Made by a program: the position numbers and the translations under genes | The notes under the pieces: generated by a model | Told to the model about the DNA's origin: nothing | Databases searched by the model: none | What the model saw: the letters and a program-made list of their open reading frames with translations, nothing else | Shown here: positions 30,790-40,969 of the stretch, piece after piece | How the letters are laid out: every line of letters starts with the position of its first letter | Numbering within the stretch: position 1 is the stretch's first letter | Assembly: GCA_904846145.1 (NCBI GenBank) | Contig: CAJGZL010000001.1 | Coordinates: 496,001-560,000, forward strand | Source of the DNA: Psychrobacter immobilis | GTDB lineage: Bacteria > Pseudomonadota > Gammaproteobacteria > Pseudomonadales > Moraxellaceae | DNA: 64,000 nt | Reading direction: 5' to 3'

Positions 30790-31194
30790 ATGTTAAATTA
30801 TCCCATCGCTATATTCAAAGACGAAGGCATGGACAACTATGCAGCTATTGTTCCAGATGTTGACGGCTGTTTCCCTTTAGGAGATACCATCGATGACACA
30901 GTGCAAGAAGCGCAGTCCTTAATTTACGATCATATCGAATATATGGTAGATAAAGGAATGAGTTTTGACTTTCATACTAGTGATATAGAAACATTAAGAA
31001 TGAATGCAGATTTTCAAGATGCTTTGGCTTGGGCTATTGTAAATATTGATGAAAACAAGTTTTCAACTAAGCAAGTACGCTTTAATGTTAGTTGGCCTGA
31101 ATATTTATTACAGCGTGTTGACAGTTATGCTGAAAAAAACCACGAAACTCGCTCTGGGTTTTTAGCAAAAGCAGTACAAAAAGCTTTAGTATGA
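30790..31194 (+). CDS. hicB: HicB family antitoxin
   Basis: The cognate antitoxin of HicA, 134 residues. The N-terminal partial RNase-H-like HicB domain is clear (YAAIVPDVDGCFPLGDTIDDTVQEAQSLIYDHIEYMV). The C-terminal half carries a ribbon-helix-helix DNA-binding segment (RFNVSWPEYLLQRVDSYAEKNHETRSGFLAKAV), so it probably autoregulates through the palindrome at 30459-30474. A GGGGG purine run precedes the ATG. A bidirectional terminator follows. Confidence 0.92.
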   Translation: MLNYPIAIFKDEGMDNYAAIVPDVDGCFPLGDTIDDTVQEAQSLIYDHIEYMVDKGMSFDFHTSDIETLRMNADFQDALAWAIVNIDENKFSTKQVRFNVSWPEYLLQRVDSYAEKNHETRSGFLAKAVQKALV

Positions 31195-31210
31195 AATTAT
31201 CGATTTGAAA

Positions 31211-31241
31211 TAAAAAAGCTACCTATTCGGTAGCTTTTTTA
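31211..31241. terminator. Bidirectional terminator between hicB and the carrier gene
   Basis: AAAAAAGCTACC and GGTAGCTTTTTT arms around TATTC, with T runs on both strands. It serves two converging genes. Confidence 0.85.
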
Positions 31242-31267
31242 TGGAACATAGTTCTATAAAATACAAC

Positions 31268-32629
31268 CTACAACACCATCGCTGCAATCCAACCAAACAC
31301 TAACAATGGAATATTGTAATGGATAAAGGTCGGCACCACACTGTCTTTGATATGGTCATGCTGTCCGTCAACGTTTAGACCAGAGGTTGGTCCAAGCGTT
31401 GAATCTGACGCTGGCGAACCGGCATCACCAAGCGCACCAGCGGTACCGATAATAGCTACTGTTGCCAGTGGTGAAAATCCAAGCGAGATACACAGCGGTA
31501 CATAAATAGCGGCTAGAATAGGAATGGTCGAGAATGACGAGCCAATACCCATCGTCACAATCAACCCTAGCGATAACATCACCAGAGCCGCAATCGCTTT
31601 ATTACCTGCAAATAAATTGGTCGCGCCATCAACGAGCGGCTGAATCTGCTCAGTCGCTTTCATAACTTCTGCAAAGCCTTGGGCGGTAATCATGATAAAA
31701 CCAATCATTGCCATCAGCTTGATACCATCGTTAAACACGGTATCAGCCTCACGCCACTTGACCACGCCCGTTGCCATAAACACGCCAAAGCCAAACATAG
31801 AGCCGAGCAATAATGAGTCAGTATAGAGCTGCACTACAAACGCGGTAACAATCGCTGCAAGGGCTATCAGCGTTTTTAGCTTGCTTTGAGTTTGGGCGCT
31901 GGTAGCGGTTTTGCTTAGATCCTCTTTATCAACGGCCTCATCATGTGCTTCTTTGTCGATTGCGAGCTGTTTATATTGACGTGGCTTGCGATAGCTGATA
32001 AAAACTGCAACTAATAAACCAACGAACATACCTAAGGCTGGTATTGCCATGGCTTTGGTCACTGAAATATCACTGATATCAATCCCTGATTCACCGACGT
32101 TTTTCAGCATAATTTGATTGAGATAAATATCTCCAAAACCGTAAGGAATAAACATATAAGTGGTGACAAGGCCAAAGGTAATCAGACAAGCAATCAGGCG
32201 TCTATCAATTTGCATCCGATTAAAGGCTAACAATAACGGCGGCACTAATAGCGGAATAAAGGCGATATGTATTGGGATTAAATTCTGACTAAAGCAGCTC
32301 ATCACCACTAGCGCTGCAAATAGCGTGTATTTAATCATTCCGCTAGTGCCACCTGCATCAATACGCTTGATCACTGCGCCTGCTAAAGATTGCGGCAAGC
32401 CTGAATGAGCAATCGCAACCGCAAAAGCTCCAAGTAGCGCGTATGACAGAGCAATTTGCGCCCCATTACGGATACCTTCTTGAAAGGCATTTAGGGTATC
32501 AGTCACCCCAAGACCTGCCAGCAAGCCGCCCGCCATCGCACCAATCAGCAAGCTCAGCACCACATGCACTCTAGCCAATGATAGTCCGAGCATAATCACT
32601 ACAGCTACTAATACAGCATTAATCATCAT
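31268..32629 (-). CDS. Na+/H+ antiporter-family membrane carrier
   Basis: A 453-residue inner-membrane protein with ten or more hydrophobic segments and a hydrophilic cytoplasmic loop near residues 215-245 (RKPRQYKQLAIDKEAHDEAVDKED). It resembles the NhaC/YuiF-like branch of the ion-transporter superfamily: FSQNLIPIHIAFIPLLVPPLL, TMGIGSSFSTIPILAAIYVPL and GTAGALGDAGSPASDSTLGPTSGL are conserved-looking loops. Members are annotated either as Na+/H+ antiporters or as amino-acid permeases, and the sequence does not decide. It is a single gene. Confidence 0.8.
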   Translation of the reverse strand: MMINAVLVAVVIMLGLSLARVHVVLSLLIGAMAGGLLAGLGVTDTLNAFQEGIRNGAQIALSYALLGAFAVAIAHSGLPQSLAGAVIKRIDAGGTSGMIKYTLFAALVVMSCFSQNLIPIHIAFIPLLVPPLLLAFNRMQIDRRLIACLITFGLVTTYMFIPYGFGDIYLNQIMLKNVGESGIDISDISVTKAMAIPALGMFVGLLVAVFISYRKPRQYKQLAIDKEAHDEAVDKEDLSKTATSAQTQSKLKTLIALAAIVTAFVVQLYTDSLLLGSMFGFGVFMATGVVKWREADTVFNDGIKLMAMIGFIMITAQGFAEVMKATEQIQPLVDGATNLFAGNKAIAALVMLSLGLIVTMGIGSSFSTIPILAAIYVPLCISLGFSPLATVAIIGTAGALGDAGSPASDSTLGPTSGLNVDGQHDHIKDSVVPTFIHYNIPLLVFGWIAAMVL

Positions 32630-32935
32630 TCTCTCACCCTTACTTTATTACCGCTATCGTTACCGCTACTTTTGGCGGCTTAATTATAACGGGCGCAAGT
32701 TTACCTGATTTTTTACCCAAAGCCTATCCAAGACCCAAGCAAAACTCAGGCAAAACCTAGGCTGGTCATTAGCAAGCCTTTATCACTCCTCTGCCATTTA
32801 TAATCTCTATTGTTTAATGCATGCTTTTTATTGGTACTCAAAATCTAAGCCTTGCAATTTTTCTCACGGTCACCATTTATCTAAACATGAACCCAACTTG
32901 ACTTAACAAGTCTGGTGAACAAGGAAATAAAATAA
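32630..32935. other. Divergent promoter region before lon
   Basis: About 300 bases with no gene. It should hold the promoters of the carrier gene and of lon. I could not identify a convincing heat-shock (sigma-32) promoter by eye. An AAGGAAA ribosome site lies before the lon ATG. Confidence 0.5.
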
Positions 32936-35509
32936 ATGACTGACTATAATATTGATAAAGACAACATCGACATTGATGTTAATGTATCGACGTCTGAAAC
33001 AGACACTCAAGCCGATGCTCCAGATAACACTGAGGCCAATGCTCAAGACAATACTCAAAGCCATGAGCAAGACGAGACTGTCACTAGCCAAGTAGATAAC
33101 CACTTACCCTTGCTGGCTCTACGTGATGTTGTTGTTTACCCTCATATGCAGATTGCTTTATTTGTAGGCCGCGAGCCTTCGGTAAAAGCCGTTGAATTGG
33201 CGCAAGCGAACTATGGCGATAAAGTGCTCGTTGTCGCGCAAAAAGACTCATTAACCGAAGATATAGATCAAGATAACTTATATCAATATGGTACGGTTTG
33301 TCGCATCGTCAGTACGATGCCACATGATAGCGATGACAATTGCATCAAAGTATTGATTGAAGGTCAATACCGCGCGCGCGTCGATAGTATAGAAGCCCAT
33401 GATGATATCTTGATGGCGACTTTTGAGCAGGCTGATGTTGCTGTGCCAATGGATGAAAGTCAGCAGAAAAACACGATTAAGGCCTTAACCAGCCTGTTTG
33501 AAAGTTATGCTGAGGCCCGTTTACGTAACGCTCGTGAGCTGACGCGCGTTGCTAAGCGCATCGATGATTTGCTTGAGCTGGTGTATTTTATCTCGACTCG
33601 GGTATCGATGGATCTAGAAATTAAACAGTCGTTTTTAGAAAATGACGATATCAAGACCCATATCAATACGTTGACCGAGTACTTAGTCAAACAAAGCGCT
33701 GAGCAGAACATCGAACAAGATATTCAAGATGCGGTACGTCAGCAGATGGAAGACAATCAGCGTGAGTACTTCTTAAATGAAAAGATGAAAGCGATCAAGA
33801 ATGAGCTGTCCGATATGAACGACGGCGCATTCGATGGTGACGATGATGTAGGCGAGCTTGAAAAGCGTCTCGATGAAGCTGACTTGCCAGAAGATGTGCG
33901 CAAAAAGGCTGAGCAAGAGTTTAAAAAGCTCAAAATGATGCCACCTGCGTCAAGTGAATCATCAGTTGTACGTAACTATATCGAATGGATTTTAGATACG
34001 CCATGGAATGTCACGACTAAAGTTTCTATCAATTTAGACAAAGCTAAAAACGTCTTAGATGAAGATCATTACGGTCTACAAGATGTCAAAGATCGCATCT
34101 TAGAATATCTCGCGGTACAGTCGCGCGTCAAAAAGCTACGTGGCCCAATCCTATGTTTGGTCGGCCCTCCAGGTGTTGGTAAAACCTCATTAGGTGAATC
34201 TATCGCCCGAGCGACTGGTCGTAAGTTCGTACGTATGGCGCTTGGTGGCGTACGTGATGAAGCGGAAATTCGCGGTCATCGCCGTACTTATATCGGTGCG
34301 ATGCCAGGCAAAATCGTGCAGTCATTAGCAAAAGTAGAGGTCAAAAATCCGCTATTCTTACTCGATGAAGTGGATAAAATGGCGCAGGACTTCCGTGGTG
34401 ATCCAGCATCAGCCTTGCTTGAAGTGCTTGATCCGTCACAGAATGATAAGTTTAACGATCATTATCTCGATATGGATTTAGACCTATCGCAAGTGATGTT
34501 TATCTGTACCGCTAACAGCATGGATATTCCAGCAGCACTGCTTGATCGAATGGAAGTTATCCGCTTGCCAGGCTATACCGAAGCAGAAAAAGTCAATATC
34601 GCGCAAAAATACTTAGTACCGAAAGCAATTAAGCAAAACGGTCTAAAAGAAGGTGAGATTGAGATTGTAGAAGCGGCATTGCATAGCATCGTTCAACGCT
34701 ATACGCGTGAAGCAGGCGTGCGTAACCTTGAGCGTGAAGTCAATAAAATCTGTCGTAAAGTGGTTCGCGGTTCGGTTGAGAGTCATGGTGCACGCGCCCC
34801 GAAAAAAGATGAGCGTCAGCTAGTTGTCGTTGATGATAGCAATATCGATGACTATCTAGGTGTGCATCAGTATGACTTTGGTCTCGCTGAAAAAGATCCA
34901 GAGGTCGGTCGGGTTACCGGTTTGGCTTGGACGCAAGTCGGTGGTGAGCTATTAACGATCGAAGCGGTCGCTATGAAAGGCAAAGGTGAACTTATCTTTA
35001 CAGGCTCACTTGGCGATGTGATGAAAGAATCTATCCGTGCCGCTATGAGCGTGGTTCGTGCGCGTGGTGATAGCTTAGGTATCGATTATGAGACCTTTAA
35101 AACTACTGATATCCATGTGCATATGCCGGAGGGTGCGACGCCAAAAGACGGCCCATCAGCAGGTGGCGCACTGACCACTGCGCTAGTATCAGCAATTACA
35201 GGTATTGCTATTCGTCCTGATATTGCGATGACGGGCGAGATTACCCTACGCGGTAAGATCCTACGTATTGGCGGTCTAAAAGAGAAGCTACTAGCCGCCC
35301 ATCGCGGTGGCATCAAGCATGTCTTAATTCCAGCGACTAACGAGCGCGATTTGGCTGATATTCCTGATAACGTCAAAGCAGGTCTGACCATTCAGCCAGT
35401 AGCGACCATTGATGAGGTGCTAAAAGCGGCATTAGTCAGCATGCCAACACCACTCAAACCTGCCAAAGCTGTGGTAGATACGACGTCTAAAAAGGCGCTA
35501 CATAGTTAA
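32936..35509 (+). CDS. lon: ATP-dependent protease Lon
   Basis: A cytosolic AAA+ protease that degrades misfolded and regulatory proteins. It has 857 residues, about 70 more than E. coli Lon. The surplus is largely an acidic Asp/Thr/Gln-rich N-terminal tail (about 50 residues) before LPLLALRDVVVYPHMQIALFVGR. The N-terminal substrate domain is followed by the AAA+ module with Walker A GPPGVGKT (residues 410-417) and LFLLDEVDKM, and the protease domain with the catalytic dyad (PKDGPSAGG, Ser741; Lys in GGLKEKLLAA). A terminator follows directly. Confidence 0.97.
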   Translation: MTDYNIDKDNIDIDVNVSTSETDTQADAPDNTEANAQDNTQSHEQDETVTSQVDNHLPLLALRDVVVYPHMQIALFVGREPSVKAVELAQANYGDKVLVVAQKDSLTEDIDQDNLYQYGTVCRIVSTMPHDSDDNCIKVLIEGQYRARVDSIEAHDDILMATFEQADVAVPMDESQQKNTIKALTSLFESYAEARLRNARELTRVAKRIDDLLELVYFISTRVSMDLEIKQSFLENDDIKTHINTLTEYLVKQSAEQNIEQDIQDAVRQQMEDNQREYFLNEKMKAIKNELSDMNDGAFDGDDDVGELEKRLDEADLPEDVRKKAEQEFKKLKMMPPASSESSVVRNYIEWILDTPWNVTTKVSINLDKAKNVLDEDHYGLQDVKDRILEYLAVQSRVKKLRGPILCLVGPPGVGKTSLGESIARATGRKFVRMALGGVRDEAEIRGHRRTYIGAMPGKIVQSLAKVEVKNPLFLLDEVDKMAQDFRGDPASALLEVLDPSQNDKFNDHYLDMDLDLSQVMFICTANSMDIPAALLDRMEVIRLPGYTEAEKVNIAQKYLVPKAIKQNGLKEGEIEIVEAALHSIVQRYTREAGVRNLEREVNKICRKVVRGSVESHGARAPKKDERQLVVVDDSNIDDYLGVHQYDFGLAEKDPEVGRVTGLAWTQVGGELLTIEAVAMKGKGELIFTGSLGDVMKESIRAAMSVVRARGDSLGIDYETFKTTDIHVHMPEGATPKDGPSAGGALTTALVSAITGIAIRPDIAMTGEITLRGKILRIGGLKEKLLAAHRGGIKHVLIPATNERDLADIPDNVKAGLTIQPVATIDEVLKAALVSMPTPLKPAKAVVDTTSKKALHS

Positions 35510-35540
35510 TTGAACTGTTGATAATTCTATCTTAGTCATC

Positions 35541-35577
35541 AAAAATCCGCTCATCAATCTGATGGGCGGATTTTTTG
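35541..35577 (+). terminator. Terminator after lon
   Basis: Arms AAAATCCGC and GCGGATTTT with inner CATCA/TGATG pairing, followed by TTTTTT. Confidence 0.85.
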
Positions 35578-35775
35578 ATATTATTCTGTCATAGTCTTAC
35601 CGTCATATATCTATAAAGCTACTCTATCTCTATGGTAATAATTAATTTACATATATTAACCCTTTGTTGCGCATTTGATAAATATATAAGTCTCATCCTT
35701 AGTTATACTTATGGCGAATCAAAAATTAAAGTCAGTTATAAATGGCTTATAAATATAATTACTAATGGAGATAAT

Positions 35776-36333
35776 ATGAACAAGTTAACGATAGCAAGTG
35801 CTCTACTATGTGGTTCAGCCTTAGCCATGAGCGGTTGTCAAACCGTCCAAAGTCAGCTAAATACGGGTAATCCGTTGAGCCAGCCTGTACTCAAGTCAGC
35901 TATTATGACTACTGATGGTGAAGATAAAGAGATGGGGCAAGTGTATTTACGTCCTGTTGATAATGGCGTGCAAGTCTATGGTAAGTTAATGGGTTTGCAA
36001 GCTGGTGAGACTGTCGCTTTACATATTCACGAGACAGGTAGCTGTGGCAATATGGGTAAAGATGCAGGTGACCACTTTAACCCTGACAACTACCCACACT
36101 CAAACCCAGATGACTTAAAAGGTCATGCAGGTGATTTACCAAACGTGACTGCCGATGAAAATGGTGTTGCTCCTATTAACTACGTCAATAAGCAGATATC
36201 GGTCGAAAAAGTAGGCAAATACAGTGTTAATCGTTTGGCCTTTATCGTCCATTCAGGTGCTGATGACTATGTCAGTCAGCCTGCAGGAGCATCAGGTGAC
36301 CGTATCGGTTGTGGTATCATCGTCGCGAACTAA
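35776..36333 (+). CDS. sodC: Cu,Zn superoxide dismutase, lipoprotein form
   Basis: Dismutes superoxide in the periplasm. I chose the ATG at 35776 (behind TGGAG), which gives 185 residues and a lipoprotein signal (ALAMSGC, Cys21), so it is probably membrane-anchored. Metal and disulfide motifs are present: VALHIHETGSCG, HFNPDNYPHSNPDDLKGHAGDLPN, AFIVHSGADDY, and GDRIGCGII near the end. The 48 codons upstream in frame are not part of the family. It converges on topA and shares a bidirectional terminator with it. Confidence 0.94.
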   Translation: MNKLTIASALLCGSALAMSGCQTVQSQLNTGNPLSQPVLKSAIMTTDGEDKEMGQVYLRPVDNGVQVYGKLMGLQAGETVALHIHETGSCGNMGKDAGDHFNPDNYPHSNPDDLKGHAGDLPNVTADENGVAPINYVNKQISVEKVGKYSVNRLAFIVHSGADDYVSQPAGASGDRIGCGIIVAN

Positions 36334-36362
36334 TTTAAAAAGATACTTTAGCCACAAATAAA

Positions 36363-36394
36363 TAAAAACCTCTTAGCTAGCTAAGAGGTTTTTA
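36363..36394. terminator. Bidirectional terminator between sodC and topA
   Basis: AAAAACCTCTTAGCT and AGCTAAGAGGTTTTT form a near-perfect palindrome with a very short loop, T-rich on both strands. Confidence 0.85.
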
Positions 36395-36448
36395 TTATGC
36401 TGATAAATAACTATGTTGATAGATAACTGAACATAAATACAGAGCTAT

Positions 36449-39199
36449 CTATTCTTCGATCCACTCGCCTTTACGCCAGTACACACCCCAACGTGACGCT
36501 TTGCCATTTTTTTCAGAGCCGATATATTGCTCTTTTTTCTTACGTGACCAGCGTAGGATAGTTGCATTACCCTCAGGATCTTCATCTGGACCCTCAAACA
36601 GATACTGGAACTTGTCTTCCATTTTATCTTTGATCTCTCGCAGCTCAGCCAGCTTTGGCGGACGAGTCTCGCGTACCTTTGGAAACTTCGATGCTGCTAG
36701 GAACATACCAGCCGCGCCTTCACGTAAGATAAAATAATCATCATGCTTGAGTGACTTTAGCTCAGGCAAGTGAATAGGATCCATACGCGGTGGTGCTGCT
36801 TCACCTGTCTTCAATACTTTACGAGTATTATCACACTTCTGGCAAGCAAAATAAGGACCGAAACGACCGGTCTTTAGCTCCATTTGTCCATCACACTTAT
36901 TACAGTCGATGGTTGGAGAGTCAGAACCTGGTACTTCAAATTTACCTTCTTCTAGCACATAGCCATCACAATCTGGATTGTTACCGCAGATATGTAGCTT
37001 TAGACCACCATCGACGATATAGCCATTCATAGCAGTTGCGCATTTTGGGCAACGTTTTTTCTCCATTAAATCTCTGACTTCAGCGGCTTCATCATCAGTA
37101 TCGCTATCATCAAGATTGGCAAAAGCTTCTACTGGCATTAGGTTTTTGGTGCCTTTACAGCGCTCCTTTGGCGGTAGATTATAACCTGTACAACCTAAGA
37201 AGACGCCTGTTGAACCCGTCCGCAATTGCATCGGACGCGCGCACAGATCACAGTGCACATCAGGCACATCGGTTGGATCATTAGGGCGCATGCCATCAGC
37301 GTCTTTGGCGTGCTCGACTTTCTTTTTAAAGTCGCCATAGAAGTTATCGAGTACGTCTTTCCAATTGGTGTCACCTTCAGCGACATGATCGAGCTTATCC
37401 TCAAGCGCAGCGGTAAAGGTATAATCCATTAGATCAGGAAAGCTTGCCGTCAGTCTGTCTGTGACGATATCGCCCATTTTTTCAGCGAATAAACGCTTAT
37501 TCTCAAGCTTGACATAACCACGATCTTGAATCGTTGAGATGATAGAAGCATAAGTCGAGGGACGACCGATACCTTTTTTCTCAAGCTCTTTGACTAAGCT
37601 TGCCTCAGTAAAGCGCGCTGCTGGCTTGGTAAAGTGTTGACTTGGGTCAAGCTTGTCAAGATTGAGCTTATCGCCTTTTTTGACATCAGGCAGTAGCGTA
37701 TCGTCGGTCTTAGCAGGTGATAATACCCGTGTAAACCCATCAAAAACCATGGTACGACCGCGCGCTTTTAATTCGACGTTGCCCGCTGTCACTAGCAGAT
37801 TCACAGAGAGATATTTAGCAGGCGTCATCTGACAGGCGACAAACTGACGCCATATCAGCTCATAAAGGCGGATAGCATCGCGCTCCACGCCTTTGAGCTG
37901 AGTTGATTTCATATTAACATTAGAGGGTCGAACCGCTTCATGCGCCTCTTGTGCGCCTTGCTTATTACCATAGAAGTTTGGCTTTTCTGGTACGTATTTT
38001 GCGCCGTAACTATCCTCAATAAAACCACGGGCAGACGCCAAGGCATCCCCTGATAAAAAGGTCGAATCGGTACGCATATAAGTAATATGCCCCGCTTCAT
38101 ACAAACGCTGCGCTAAGATCATGGTTTTTTTGACTGAAAACCCTAAACGCGTACTCGCTGCCTGTTGCAATGTCGAGGTGATAAAGGGAGCACTAGGACG
38201 CGATTGAGTCGGTTTTTCTTCGCGCTCTTTGACGATAAAGTCATTGGCTTTGAGTACTTCTAAAACTTTATCAGTCTGTTCTTTATTGACTAGTTTGAGC
38301 GTCTTATCGTTTTGCTTATTTGCCTCTAGACGAATGTTATCTTCACGAGTCTCATCATCCGCTTTTTTAGTCGTTTTTTTGCCGTCATCGATGTGCGTAT
38401 CCGCATGAATCTGCCAATATTCCTCTGGTATAAAGGCACGAATCTCATGCTCACGCTCAACCACCAGACGCATCGCAACCGACTGTACGCGACCTGCGGA
38501 TAGTCCACGAGCGACCTTTTGCCAAAGGATGGGCGATACCATAAAACCAACCACCCGATCCAAGAATCGTCTGGCTTGTTGGGCGTTGACGCGATCGATA
38601 TCGAGCTTGGAGGGTTGCTTAAAAGCATTTTGAATGGCGTTTTTGGTAATCTCGTTAAAGACCACGCGCTCGTATTTACTATCAGCGCCACCGATAACTT
38701 CTTTTAGATGCCAAGCGATTGCTTCCCCTTCGCGATCCATATCCGTCGCTAGATAGATTTTGTCAGCGTCTTTGGCTAGGGCTTTGAGCTCTTTGATTAC
38801 TTTGGTTTTATTAGGCAATACTTCATAGACAGCCGCCCAATCGTGCTCAGGATCGACACCCATTCGCCGTACTAGTGCTTGTTGAGCTTTTTCTTCTTTT
38901 GATAGCGTCTCATCTTTATTGGCGGTGGCTTTTTTAGCGCCTTTGCTTGCGCCAACCGGCAAATCGCGAATATGACCGATACTTGAGCGTACAATATAAT
39001 CATCGCCCAAATATTTATTGATAGTCTTAGCCTTTGCTGGTGATTCCACGATCACCAAAGATCTGCTTTTATTGCTTTTGGCAGTGGTTTTGGCAGCGGT
39101 CTTGGCAGGTGCTTTCTTAACGGCTGTTTGTTTAGCAACTGTTTTCTTAGCAGCAGGTTTTTTAGCAGAGGCTGTTTTTTTTGTTGTGGTTTTTGCCAT
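36449..39199 (-). CDS. topA: DNA topoisomerase I
   Basis: A type IA topoisomerase that relaxes negative supercoils. With the ATG at 39199 (MAKTTTKK) it has 916 residues; an alternative ATG is at 39214 and neither has a Shine-Dalgarno. The N-terminus has an unusual Lys/Ala-rich tail of about 45 residues ([12 protein letters not shown] and similar, histone H1-like). The Toprim domain follows ([29 protein letters not shown]), then the catalytic Tyr region [10 protein letters not shown] and [11 protein letters not shown]. The C-terminus has several four-cysteine zinc ribbons ([23 protein letters not shown] with CQKC). Confidence 0.95.
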   Translation of the reverse strand: MAKTTTKKTASAKKPAAKKTVAKQTAVKKAPAKTAAKTTAKSNKSRSLVIVESPAKAKTINKYLGDDYIVRSSIGHIRDLPVGASKGAKKATANKDETLSKEEKAQQALVRRMGVDPEHDWAAVYEVLPNKTKVIKELKALAKDADKIYLATDMDREGEAIAWHLKEVIGGADSKYERVVFNEITKNAIQNAFKQPSKLDIDRVNAQQARRFLDRVVGFMVSPILWQKVARGLSAGRVQSVAMRLVVEREHEIRAFIPEEYWQIHADTHIDDGKKTTKKADDETREDNIRLEANKQNDKTLKLVNKEQTDKVLEVLKANDFIVKEREEKPTQSRPSAPFITSTLQQAASTRLGFSVKKTMILAQRLYEAGHITYMRTDSTFLSGDALASARGFIEDSYGAKYVPEKPNFYGNKQGAQEAHEAVRPSNVNMKSTQLKGVERDAIRLYELIWRQFVACQMTPAKYLSVNLLVTAGNVELKARGRTMVFDGFTRVLSPAKTDDTLLPDVKKGDKLNLDKLDPSQHFTKPAARFTEASLVKELEKKGIGRPSTYASIISTIQDRGYVKLENKRLFAEKMGDIVTDRLTASFPDLMDYTFTAALEDKLDHVAEGDTNWKDVLDNFYGDFKKKVEHAKDADGMRPNDPTDVPDVHCDLCARPMQLRTGSTGVFLGCTGYNLPPKERCKGTKNLMPVEAFANLDDSDTDDEAAEVRDLMEKKRCPKCATAMNGYIVDGGLKLHICGNNPDCDGYVLEEGKFEVPGSDSPTIDCNKCDGQMELKTGRFGPYFACQKCDNTRKVLKTGEAAPPRMDPIHLPELKSLKHDDYFILREGAAGMFLAASKFPKVRETRPPKLAELREIKDKMEDKFQYLFEGPDEDPEGNATILRWSRKKKEQYIGSEKNGKASRWGVYWRKGEWIEE

Positions 39200-39530
39200 A
39201 TTTGACGACACCATAATATAGGAGGTAAAAGGAGGTAGAGCTTAACAGCTAATGGTTTTATTATAGAAAATAGTCTGTTATAAATAGTAGTGGTTGTTGA
39301 TAACAGTATTAACCACCGTAACCGCGCTTTGATTATCTCTCAAAGCTTGATAAATGACGGTCAAGTAACTCTAAAACAGCGATAAACTTATCAAGACGTT
39401 ACACTGCTAGGCATTAAACTGTCAACTGTAAATAACTTGATTCAACGATAAGCTATTTATTTGATACAGATCTCAAGACAATAAGCTGACTGATTTAGCA
39501 CCTAAAAGTCTTTATTGACTGGCTTATTTT
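39200..39530. other. Intergenic region upstream of topA
   Basis: About 330 bases with no gene. Read as topA leader RNA it contains two ACCUCCU copies (39220-39236) that match the 3' end of 16S rRNA rather than a Shine-Dalgarno. The rest should hold the topA promoter(s); nothing else recognisable. Confidence 0.5.
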
Positions 39531-40142
39531 TTAGGATGAAGTATTCGCTAAAATTGTACTATTTATATCCTTGCTGGGTAGCTTTTGCACTTGTAGCGCC
39601 CATTGCTCCAGCTGAGTCTTTAGTACCAATAAGTCAGCTTCAATCGCAGCTGCTTTATAGCTTGGGTTAGTGATAGGACGCACGTAAGCGATATCGTCCC
39701 AGTAGATCACAATACTATTGGCCTTGATTGATAGTGCTTTCACAAACGGCTCGATCGTCGCAGGTAATGCCAAAGGTATTTTGTCTAGGTTGAAATTAGC
39801 CTTTATAGCAGTGCTTTTAGCTAACGGGCTTTTTAGGACTGTACTATTAGCAGTAACATTATTTTCGGTGTTTGGTCGCCATTCACCTTCTATGACTTGA
39901 TAACGGGTCTGTGGCAGCTGCACGTTATCGAACACTACCCCATATTGACCCATCATCCCGCGCCCATATTCATTGTCGCGACCACGCACCCAATCAGGGC
40001 AGGCCACAAGCTTAGGATTGAGCTGCAAGCGCCGCGCTGTCATGCGCAGCTTGTCCAAACGCTGATCGATACCGCTGGGTTTGAGCGCCATCATACTCCC
40101 TAATACAAAAAGGACGATAGCAATAGCGATCCACATTCCCAT
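39531..40142 (-). CDS. Membrane-anchored protein of unknown function
   Basis: A 203-residue protein with one N-terminal membrane segment (MGMWIAIAIVLFVLGSMMAL) followed by a soluble domain with a WVRGRDNEYGRGMMGQYGVVF stretch and a C-terminal helical, Leu/Gln-rich part (EADLLVLKTQLEQWALQVQKL). I chose the ATG at 40142 (behind AAGG) over a TTG three codons upstream. The topology suggests an inner-membrane anchor. I do not recognise the family. Confidence 0.65.
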   Translation of the reverse strand: MGMWIAIAIVLFVLGSMMALKPSGIDQRLDKLRMTARRLQLNPKLVACPDWVRGRDNEYGRGMMGQYGVVFDNVQLPQTRYQVIEGEWRPNTENNVTANSTVLKSPLAKSTAIKANFNLDKIPLALPATIEPFVKALSIKANSIVIYWDDIAYVRPITNPSYKAAAIEADLLVLKTQLEQWALQVQKLPSKDINSTILANTSS

Positions 40143-40429
40143 GACAACCAACCTTGTTAACGATATTAAAGTTTATAGATGACGACGATTTTAGTTGCGC
40201 GCACGCTGTCTTTAATGAGTACAAACCAGAAAAAATCAAGCATGAGCAAAACTTTGACTCTTAAATGATGACTATCTAGCTAAAACGCTCTACATTATCA
40301 ACTCAGTATTTCTACTGTTATATCAATTGCTTAAATAGAATAATCATCTCAATAATAACAAGATGCCAAAAGTAGTTCTGCCAAAAAATGCTATGATAAA
40401 CCATAATTTTAGACTTGCGCAGGTTTATT

Positions 40430-40951
40430 ATGTCTTATTTTTTAAACGTAACCACTATCAACAAGCAAAGTCTTGGCTTAGTAGCTATAGGTACGGCGAT
40501 GTTGGCGCTATCTGGTTGTGCTACTACTCAAAGCCTAACCCCTCAGCAGTGTCAAGTTAGTAATTGGCAAGATATTGGTTATGCAGATGGCTTGCAGGGA
40601 CGTTCTGGCGCTTATTTTGGCAATCACGCCAATGACTGTGCTAGCGTAGTCGGTGCAACCCCAAATCGTATGCTGTGGGAGCAAGGTCGTCAAGTCGGTC
40701 TTAAAAGTTACTGTACGGAGCTCAACGCCTATAAAGCAGGGCGCGAAGGTTACGACTGGCAGCCTGTTTGTCCACTCGAAGGTATTGAAAAACTAGAAGA
40801 AGCCTACTCTCAAGGTCGCTATTATTATATCCGTCAGCGCGATTTGGATTATCTGCGCTCGCCCTATCCTTTTGGATATGGTGGCCGTTTGGGTTATGGT
40901 CGCTATGGGTATACACCATTTGGCTATGGTCCTTACAATCATGGCTGGTAA
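40430..40951 (+). CDS. DUF2799 lipoprotein
   Basis: A 173-residue predicted lipoprotein. The ATG at 40430 gives a hydrophobic signal and lipobox (AMLALSGC). The body has the DUF2799 pattern: CQVSNWQDIGYADGLQGRS, RMLWEQGRQVGLKSYC and AYKAGREGYDWQPVCP. The C-terminal 40 residues are Gly/Tyr-rich (YGGRLGYGRYGYTPFGYG), probably disordered. The TTG start five codons upstream is unlikely. The function is not known for the family; it is expected in the outer-membrane or periplasmic face. Confidence 0.82.
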   Translation: MSYFLNVTTINKQSLGLVAIGTAMLALSGCATTQSLTPQQCQVSNWQDIGYADGLQGRSGAYFGNHANDCASVVGATPNRMLWEQGRQVGLKSYCTELNAYKAGREGYDWQPVCPLEGIEKLEEAYSQGRYYYIRQRDLDYLRSPYPFGYGGRLGYGRYGYTPFGYGPYNHGW

Positions 40952-40969
40952 GTGCATTTTTATAAATCG

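Noticed and set aside
32630-32935. Sigma-32 heat-shock promoter before lon
   Set aside because: Expected from biology, but no convincing CTTGAAA and CCCCAT pair with proper spacing could be found by eye.
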